Source: an uncultured Collinsella sp. (GTDB lineage: Bacteria > Actinomycetota > Coriobacteriia > Coriobacteriales > Coriobacteriaceae). Taken from it: a stretch of DNA of 39,075 nucleotides. The notes below the pieces were generated by a model that did not search any database, was not told the origin of the DNA, and saw only the letters and a program-made list of their open reading frames with translations. Position 1 is the first letter of the stretch, and each line of letters begins with the position of its first letter. Made by a program: the position numbers and the translations under genes. This document shows, piece after piece, positions 34,079-39,075 of this stretch. The stretch spans positions 1 to 39,075 of the forward strand of contig CAAETU010000049.1 of the NCBI GenBank assembly GCA_900759045.1, read 5' to 3'.

Positions 34079-34309
34079 CATTAAATTAAAGAGCTCCCAG
34101 CAATGGGAGCTTTTTTGTTATGGGCCCTTCACAGGGACTTGAACCTGTGAAGGAGCGAGCGTAAAGAAAACGCGGAGCGTTTTTAGCGAGCTGGCGAGGA
34201 CGCCGGCAGGCGGCCGAAGCCGGTGCGGATCCGCGAAGCGGATACGCGGACGTCCTTTCGCCCGCACCATTGAATGAAAGAACTCCCAGCAATGGGAGCT
34301 TTTTTGTTA
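34061..34309 (+). repeat. tRNA-Leu tail-duplication module
   Basis: Bases 34061-34120 (tRNA-Leu from inside the T-loop, CCA end and terminator) recur at 34250-34309 with 57 of 60 identical, 189 bases on. The 129-base insert opens with a perfect 10 bp hairpin (34124-34133 with 34142-34151) whose loop GACTTGAA is antisense to the tRNA-Leu T-loop. It continues with AAAACGC-GGA-GCGTTTT (34165-34181), CGGC-CGAA-GCCG (34209-34220) and ATCCGC-GAA-GCGGAT (34227-34241), and ends CGCGGACG. The architecture matches the tRNA-Phe module. Confidence 0.85.
34090..34115 (+). terminator. tRNA-Leu terminator (first copy)
   Basis: AGCTCCCA-GCAA-TGGGAGCT followed by six T residues. A second copy with a changed base in the 5' arm lies at 34279-34304. 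Confidence 0.92.
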
Positions 34310-34368
34310 TGTACGATCTCCTTGTACGGGTATCCTAATGCCAACGTGTGCCTATCAGAGGAGAGACC

Positions 34369-35307
34369 ATGCTGTTGTCCGGTATCATCGCCGCCCTTAC
34401 CAGCCTTTTGATTCCCATCATCATTCTGTTGCTACTGCTTCCCAACGCCTGCTATGTCGTTGAACAACAGCATGCCGTGATCATCGAGCGCCTGGGCAAG
34501 TTTAACCGCATCGTCAACGCGGGCTTCCACATGAAGGTGCCCGTGATCGACCGCAAGGCCGCCACGGTGAGCCTGCGCACCATGAAAAACGGTTTTGGCA
34601 TCGACGTTAAGACCCAGGACAACGTGACCATCGGCCTTGAGGTCTCTGCTCAGTACCACGTGAGCTATGACATGGGTGCCGGCCCGGCAGATTCGGGTAT
34701 CTACAAGAGCTACTACATGCTGCAGGAGCCCGTCGACCAGATGCGTGACTTCATCACCGACGCCCTACGCTCTTCGATTCCCGTCTACACACTCGATGAG
34801 GTCTTTGCCAAGAAGGATGACATCGCCAAGGATGTCAACGCTACCGTTTCCGAGCAGATGGCCGCCTACGGCTTCACCCTCGTGTCGACGCTCATCACCA
34901 AAATCGCACTGCCGACCGAGGTCGAGAACTCCATGAACGACATCAACGCCGCCCAGCGCAAGCGCGCTGCGGCACAGGAGCTCGCCGAGGCCGACCGCAT
35001 CAAGCGCGTCACCGAGGCGACCGCCGAGGCCGAGGCTATGGAAAAGGCGGGCGAGGGCATCGCCAACCAGCGCAAGGCCATTGCACTGGGTATCAAAGAT
35101 TCGCTCGAGATCATCCAGGAGACGGGTGTCGGCAATGACGAGGCCAACCAACTGTTCATGTTTACGCAGTGGTCCGAGATGATGACGGAGTTCGCTCGCA
35201 CGGGTAAAACCTCGACGGTCGTGCTGCCGAGCGACTTTTCGCAGTCGGCCTCTATGTTCGAGCAGATGCTGGCTGCCGGTAAGGTTCAGAACGAGTCAAA
35301 GGAGTAG
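34369..35307 (+). CDS. SPFH domain (stomatin/HflK-like) membrane protein
   Basis: This 312-residue protein has a strongly hydrophobic N-terminal helix (about 5-27), an SPFH domain (about 32-190: VIIERLGKFNRIVNAGFHMKVP, DVKTQDNVTIGLEV, DEVFAKKDDI), and an Ala/Glu-rich coiled coil (about 188-240) as in stomatin-type scaffolds. It probably organises membrane microdomains or protease quality control. The ATG at 34369 with AGAGGAGAG upstream is preferred over the ATG at 34348. Only 6 bases separate it from rlmH. Confidence 0.87.
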   Translation: MLLSGIIAALTSLLIPIIILLLLLPNACYVVEQQHAVIIERLGKFNRIVNAGFHMKVPVIDRKAATVSLRTMKNGFGIDVKTQDNVTIGLEVSAQYHVSYDMGAGPADSGIYKSYYMLQEPVDQMRDFITDALRSSIPVYTLDEVFAKKDDIAKDVNATVSEQMAAYGFTLVSTLITKIALPTEVENSMNDINAAQRKRAAAQELAEADRIKRVTEATAEAEAMEKAGEGIANQRKAIALGIKDSLEIIQETGVGNDEANQLFMFTQWSEMMTEFARTGKTSTVVLPSDFSQSASMFEQMLAAGKVQNESKE

Positions 35308-35313
35308 GCACGC

Positions 35314-35784
35314 GTGAAATACACCGTCGTTTGTGTTGGCAAGCTCAAAGAGCGCTTTTGGAAGGACGCGTGCGCTGAGTACACCAAGCGCCTAGGCGCC
35401 TATGCCAAGGTGGATATCCGCGAGGTGGCCGATATCGACCCGGCTAAGGCGGGCGGCGTGGATGCCGCGCGCGACAAGGAGGGGGCGGCAATTCTTGCTG
35501 CATTGCCGTCTCGAGCGCATGTGATCCTGCTGGCTATCGAGGGCAAGGAGCGTTCGAGTGAGGAGCTCTCGGCGAGGCTCGATGATCTTATGCTGCGTGG
35601 TAACAGCGACATCGCCTTTGTAATCGGCGGATCGGACGGCGTGAGCGATGACGTGCGCGCCCGCGCCGACGAGATGCTCAGCTTTGGACGCATTACCTTG
35701 CCGCATAACTTGGCGCGCGTGGTGCTGCTAGAGCAGATTTACCGTGCCTGCAAGATCAGTCGTGGCGAGCCGTATCACAAATAG
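35314..35784 (+). CDS. rlmH: 23S rRNA (pseudouridine1915-N3)-methyltransferase RlmH
   Basis: RlmH (156 residues) methylates pseudouridine 1915 of 23S rRNA. The SPOUT-type fold shows VCVGKLKERFW at the start, the SAM-binding FVIGGSDGVSD, and the family's C-terminus LPHNLARVVLLEQIYRA..GEPYHK. GTG start with AAAGGAG upstream. Confidence 0.96.
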   Translation: MKYTVVCVGKLKERFWKDACAEYTKRLGAYAKVDIREVADIDPAKAGGVDAARDKEGAAILAALPSRAHVILLAIEGKERSSEELSARLDDLMLRGNSDIAFVIGGSDGVSDDVRARADEMLSFGRITLPHNLARVVLLEQIYRACKISRGEPYHK

Positions 35785-35857
35785 GTCGGCAATAGGAAAC
35801 AATGGCGTGGGACAATACCTTTCGTTTTGAGGAATGTGTCTGAAAGGACTATGAGAT

Positions 35858-36628
35858 ATGAAGATTGGATTTGTCGGTTTTGGCAATATGGCGAGCGCCA
35901 TGGCCGATGGCTGGATCGCTGCCGGTGTAGCTGCGAGCGACATGTGCGCCTGTGCGGGTCGCTACGACGCACTGGTTGAGCGCTGTGAGGCGCGTGGGAT
36001 GGCCGCTTGCCACGATGCCGCCGAGGTTGTCGCCGCATCCGATATCGTGGTCGCTGCGGTCAAACCGTACATGATTGAGAAGGTATTCGCCCCGCTCAAG
36101 GATGCTCTCGCCAAAAAGGTCGTTCTGTCGGTTGCCTGGACCTGGGACAGTGCCAAGTGGGAACAGGTCCTGCCGGGCGTCGCGCATATCTCGACGGTGC
36201 CCAACACACCGGTTTCGGTGGGCGAGGGCGTCATCGCTTGCGAGAAGGCTTCCACGCTTAGTGGTGAGCAGAGCGCAGTGGTGCTTGATCTGCTTGGCAA
36301 GCTCGGTGCGGTGGTCGAGCTCGATACGAGCCTGCTGTTTGTGGGCGGCACGGTGGGTGGTTGCGCTCCGGCATTTGTCGCTATGGCAATCGAGGCCCTG
36401 GGCGATGCGGCGGTCAAGCACGGTATCCCGCGTGCCGATGCCTATCGTATTGTGAGCCAGATGGTGCTGGGTACGGCAAAGCTGCAGCTTGCAACTGGCC
36501 AGCATCCTGCGGCGATGAAGGATGCCGTATGCTCGCCCGGTGGTGCCACCATCAAGGGCGTCGTTGCACTCGAGGACGCCGGCATGCGCAGCGCCCTGGT
36601 CAAGGCAATCGACGCAACTCTCCAGTAA
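35858..36628 (+). CDS. proC: Pyrroline-5-carboxylate reductase
   Basis: ProC (256 residues) reduces pyrroline-5-carboxylate to proline with NAD(P)H. The N-terminal dinucleotide-binding motif GFVGFGNMASAM is clear. ISTVPNTPVSVGEG and the C-terminal SPGGATIKGV..LEDAGMRSAL are family signatures. It is slightly shorter than usual (about 270). AAAGGA lies ahead of the ATG. The stop codon lies inside a repeat shared with the downstream spacer. Confidence 0.95.
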   Translation: MKIGFVGFGNMASAMADGWIAAGVAASDMCACAGRYDALVERCEARGMAACHDAAEVVAASDIVVAAVKPYMIEKVFAPLKDALAKKVVLSVAWTWDSAKWEQVLPGVAHISTVPNTPVSVGEGVIACEKASTLSGEQSAVVLDLLGKLGAVVELDTSLLFVGGTVGGCAPAFVAMAIEALGDAAVKHGIPRADAYRIVSQMVLGTAKLQLATGQHPAAMKDAVCSPGGATIKGVVALEDAGMRSALVKAIDATLQ

Positions 36629-36770
36629 AACCGACCAAAAAAGACGGGTTTATTTTGACAGGTTTTCCTGCGGTTTTGTCCTTTTAGCGAAAAGCGCCCC
36701 GCAACTGGCTCAATTCCAGTTGCGGGGCGCTTGCGTTTGCCCAGATAAAACCGACCAAAATAAACCTGTC
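36626..36770. repeat. Nested intergenic repeat and hairpin after proC
   Basis: TAAAACCGACCAAAA occurs at 36626-36640 and 36746-36760 as direct repeats. Inside them GACAGGTTT (36657-36665) is inverted as AAACCTGTC (36762-36770), and a perfect 17 bp hairpin (36692-36708 with 36716-36732) lies in the centre. No long T run follows the hairpin, but it can still separate proC from the convergent small gene. It looks like a dispersed intergenic element. Confidence 0.65.
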
Positions 36771-36783
36771 CCTTTTTGGCAGG

Positions 36784-36957
36784 TTAGTCCCAGAAGCTGT
36801 CTTCCTCATCCTCGGACTTGGGTCCGCGGTCGACGTACATCTTATGGGTACGCTTCTCCATTACAAAGGCAAGAATCGCAAATAACAGGATGCCGCCGGC
36901 GAAAAGGATGGCAAAACCGGTGCGGGTGCCAAACAAAAAGGAAAAAACTGCGTCCAT
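36784..36957 (-). CDS. Small single-pass membrane protein (57 residues)
   Basis: The minus strand encodes 57 residues beginning MDAVFSFLFGTRTGFAILFA, a hydrophobic helix (about 12-32) followed by a basic patch EKRTHKM and an acidic end SEDEEDSFWD. AAGAAGG lies 7 bases before the ATG. The inside/outside charge pattern and the clean ribosome binding site support a real gene. I know no family name. It is convergent with proC and divergent from serS. Confidence 0.65.
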   Translation of the reverse strand: MDAVFSFLFGTRTGFAILFAGGILLFAILAFVMEKRTHKMYVDRGPKSEDEEDSFWD

Positions 36958-36981
36958 TGGGTGCCTTCTTGCGTAGTTGAG

Positions 36982-37012
36982 TTGGGTCGTAAACGCTCAT
37001 AAGTATATACTT
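36982..37012 (+). promoter_or_regulatory. Promoter region shared by serS and the small divergent gene
   Basis: TTGGGT (36982-36987) with TATATA (37004-37009) at 16 bases serves serS. The -10 lies in the perfect 12-base palindrome AAGTATATACTT (37001-37012), which also offers a -10 on the minus strand for the 57-residue gene, with TTGTAC as its -35 at 15 bases. Confidence 0.5.
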
Positions 37013-37068
37013 GCCCATACATGTACAAGGTTGCAACCTAAATGGAATGTATATCGCCGGAGGATCTA

Positions 37069-38352
37069 ATGCTTGATATCAAGTTTGTTCGCGAGAACCC
37101 CGATGCCATCGATGTCGCCATGGCTAACCGCCAGACGTCTTGGGATCGCGAGAAGTTCTTTGAGCTCGACGACGAGCGTCGTGCCGTCATCACCGAGGTC
37201 GAGGAGCTCCAGGCTACGCGCAATGCCGAGTCCAAGAAGATCGGCGCCCTGATGAAGGAGGGCAAGAAGGACGAGGCCGAGGCCGCCAAGGAGGCCGTGC
37301 GCGCCGTCAACGAGAAGATTGACGGTCTGGCCGAGCGCCGCACTGCTCTCGAGCAGGAGCAGTACGACTTCATGGCTCACCTGCCCAACATTCCTTGCGA
37401 GGCCACGCCGTACGGCAAGGACGAGGACGAGAACATTGAGCGCCGTCGTTGGGGCACCCCGCGCGAGTTCGACTTCGACTTTAAGCCGCACTGGGATCTG
37501 GGCACCGATCTGGACATCCTCGACTTCGAGCGTGGCAATAAGCTCTCCGGCAGCCGCTTTACCGTTCTCGGTGGCGCCGGCGCCCGCCTGGAGCGCGCCC
37601 TCATCAACTTCTTCCTCGATACGCACACCAGCCGTGGTTTTAAGGAGTGGTGGCCGCCCATCGTCGTCAAGCGTCAGACCATGTTCGGTACGGGCCAGCT
37701 GCCCAAGTTCGAGGATGACGCCTATCACGTCTCGGGCGACAACTTCCTGATCCCCACCGCCGAGGTCGTGCTTACCAACCTACACGCCGGCGAGGTCCTC
37801 GATGCCGACACTCTGCCGCGCCGCTACACCGCCTTCACCCCCTGCTTCCGCGAGGAGGCCGGTTCCGCCGGTCGCGACACCCGCGGCATCATCCGTCAGC
37901 ACGAGTTCGACAAGGTCGAGATGGTCAAGTTCGCTAAGCCGGAGGAGTCCGACGAGGAGCTCGAGAGCATGACCGCCGAGGCCGAGTACCTGCTGCAGCA
38001 GCTGGGCCTTCCGTATCGCGTGATTAGCCTGTGCACCGGCGACTTGGGCTTCTCTGCCCGTCAGACCTACGACGTCGAGGTCTGGCTGCCGAGCTACAAC
38101 GCCTACAAGGAGATCAGCTCCTGTTCCAACTGCGGCGACTTCCAGGCCCGTCGCGCCAACATCAAGTATCGCGACCCCGAGAATTTCAAGGGTTCGCGCT
38201 ACCTGCACACGCTCAACGGTTCCGGCCTGCCGGCCGGCCGCACCATGGCCGCTATTCTGGAGAACTACCAGAACGCCGACGGCACCATCACGATCCCCGA
38301 GGTTCTGCGTCCTTACATGGGTGGTCTCGAGAAGATCGAGCCGGTCGCGTAA
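37069..38352 (+). CDS. serS: Seryl-tRNA synthetase
   Basis: SerRS (427 residues) charges tRNA-Ser. The N-terminal long-coil domain (about 1-105, MLDIKFVRENPDAIDVAM) precedes a class II core with motif 2 around FREEAGSAGRDTRG (glycine of GSAG near 265) and motif 3 near LNGSGLPAGRTMAAILENYQ. The start at 37069 has CGGAGG upstream. An ATG nine codons earlier precedes that site. No T-box is present in the short leader. Confidence 0.97.
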   Translation: MLDIKFVRENPDAIDVAMANRQTSWDREKFFELDDERRAVITEVEELQATRNAESKKIGALMKEGKKDEAEAAKEAVRAVNEKIDGLAERRTALEQEQYDFMAHLPNIPCEATPYGKDEDENIERRRWGTPREFDFDFKPHWDLGTDLDILDFERGNKLSGSRFTVLGGAGARLERALINFFLDTHTSRGFKEWWPPIVVKRQTMFGTGQLPKFEDDAYHVSGDNFLIPTAEVVLTNLHAGEVLDADTLPRRYTAFTPCFREEAGSAGRDTRGIIRQHEFDKVEMVKFAKPEESDEELESMTAEAEYLLQQLGLPYRVISLCTGDLGFSARQTYDVEVWLPSYNAYKEISSCSNCGDFQARRANIKYRDPENFKGSRYLHTLNGSGLPAGRTMAAILENYQNADGTITIPEVLRPYMGGLEKIEPVA

Positions 38353-38375
38353 GTTGGCTGCATAGGGGATATGCA

Positions 38376-38404
38376 AGGGCGCTCCTTCGGGGGTGCCCTA
38401 TTTC
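38376..38404 (+). terminator. Terminator of serS
   Basis: A 10 bp stem (38376-38385 with 38390-38399, two or three G-T pairs) with a stable TTCG loop. The following ATTT is short. Confidence 0.65.
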
Positions 38405-38525
38405 GTGCGCAGGTCCATACCATGCCGTGCGGACAGCTCAATAGAAAACACACGAACAACTGTTCTGTATACAGCCATCTACCTGCTATGCTTTTGCTAA
38501 ATAAGAGCGAGAGAAAGGGGACGCG

Positions 38526-38903
38526 ATGGAGCTGTTTGATGATCGGGTGGTTTTGTTTGAGAGCGACGAGGGTGGGGAGTACCTGCTTGTAACGTGTGAG
38601 CCGTCTGGCATGGGTGGCCTGGTGGTTCGACAGACGAGTGAGGGTCCGTTGACACAATGGTGCTTTGAGGAGTCGCCGCATGTGGTCGAGACCTTTGTGA
38701 TGCACGAGGGACTTGTGGCGCTGGAGCACTTCTATGGAGTTGGGACTTCCAACCAGGTCGCGCGCATGCTGAGCATCTCGTTTGCCGATTATGATTGTGC
38801 CCAGCGGGTGAGATCGCTCCTGAGGGAACTTGATGCCAAGTTCGACGTGATCGAAAAGCCAATCGATCGTACGGGGAACAGCGGTATATGCGGAGCAGCA
38901 TGA
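38526..38903 (+). CDS. Hypothetical 125-residue protein
   Basis: I do not recognise this protein. It is soluble, mixed alpha/beta in pattern (RVVLFESDEGGEYLLVTCE, then SFADYDCAQRVRSLLRELDAKFDVIE), with no membrane helix or motif. AAAGGGGA precedes the ATG. A perfect palindrome CTGTATACAG (38465-38474) and a -10-like TATGCT (near 38487) lie upstream, and it is separated from serS by a terminator. Confidence 0.7.
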   Translation: MELFDDRVVLFESDEGGEYLLVTCEPSGMGGLVVRQTSEGPLTQWCFEESPHVVETFVMHEGLVALEHFYGVGTSNQVARMLSISFADYDCAQRVRSLLRELDAKFDVIEKPIDRTGNSGICGAA

Positions 38904-38939
38904 CAAAACTGCGTTCCACAAAAAAGTTTGAGATTGTGC

Positions 38940-38969
38940 TTGACTCCAATAAGCTAAAGTGGTTTTATA
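38940..38969 (+). promoter_or_regulatory. Promoter of tRNA-Arg
   Basis: TTGACT (38940-38945), 18 bases, TTTATA (38964-38969), ending 11 bases before the tRNA. Confidence 0.6.
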
Positions 38970-38980
38970 TGTCTTGCGCT

Positions 38981-39057
38981 GCGGCGTTACCTCAGCTGGA
39001 TAGAGGGTCTGACTACGAATCAGAACGTCATAGGTTCGAATCCTATACGCCGCACCA
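38981..39057 (+). tRNA. tRNA-Arg (ACG)
   Basis: Acceptor GCGGCGT/ACGCCGC is fully paired. Anticodon loop CTACGAA gives ACG, read as inosine-CG for CGU/CGC/CGA codons. T-loop TTCGAAT and an encoded CCA. Only 18 bases follow in the window, so a tail module like those of tRNA-Phe and tRNA-Leu cannot be excluded. Confidence 0.97.
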
Positions 39058-39075
39058 ATCGAACTTAAAGCCTCC

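Noticed and set aside
37013..37068. T-box leader for serS
   Set aside because: The leader is too short and lacks the T-box core. The only core in the window is at 2116-2130.

Overview
The window reads as a high-GC Gram-positive chromosome segment, most likely a Coriobacteriia gut actinomycete close to Collinsella. This rests on the GC-rich codon use, a tad pilus locus without an outer-membrane secretin, a tRNA-Phe-type T-box before pheST, and general protein similarity recalled from that group. It is inference: no database search was possible.

Layout. 1-5954: an M32 metallocarboxypeptidase on the minus strand, then an extended -10 promoter, a T-box leader and pheS-pheT. 6050-8915: an ECF-type cobalt/nickel importer (cbiM-cbiQ-cbiO) behind a strong promoter flanked by TTAC-type boxes. 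8995-10913: a phospholipase-C-like protein and a convergent nuclease-like protein of unknown role, with a long inverted repeat upstream of the latter. 11270-15918: pyruvate kinase (minus), then a P2A-type cation ATPase whose 5' leader can fold into two hairpins with perfectly complementary loops and a masked ribosome binding site. 16159-17343: rsgA. 17596-27186: a compact, mostly overlapping tad/flp pilus operon (cpaB, tadZ, tadA, tadB, tadC, four proteins sharing a prepilin-like motif, a TadG-like protein, a DUF192 protein). 27205-27795: a BrnT-like toxin / ribbon-helix-helix antitoxin pair. 27859-28222: tRNA-Phe followed by a duplicated tRNA tail. 28355-33950: a GH5-like protein lacking the usual acid/base glutamate, then rsmI, metG, rsmA and a TatD-type hydrolase. 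33954-34309: tRNA-Leu followed by a duplicated tail of the same design. 34369-38903: an SPFH protein, rlmH, proC, an unlisted 57-residue membrane protein (minus), serS and an unknown protein. 38981-39057: tRNA-Arg.

Most striking signal. tRNA-Phe and tRNA-Leu are each followed by the same kind of 186-189 bp module: the tRNA 3' part (from inside the T-loop) plus its terminator is repeated directly. Between the two copies lies an inverted copy of that tRNA's own T-arm presented as a hairpin, then a series of small GC hairpins ending in CGCGGACG. The two modules share architecture and boundary but carry tRNA-specific sequence. They look like one undescribed family of tRNA-tail elements, either DNA-level (integration or recombination scars) or RNA-level (T-arm mimic or antisense). 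The second strongest signal is the structured leader of the cation ATPase.

How the genes work together. Much of the window serves translation: PheRS, MetRS and SerRS, three tRNAs, and the ribosome factors RsmA, RsmI, RlmH and RsgA. The pilus operon is a self-contained surface-structure module. The metal-ion theme (Co/Ni import, cation ATPase) is carried by two separate, apparently regulated units.
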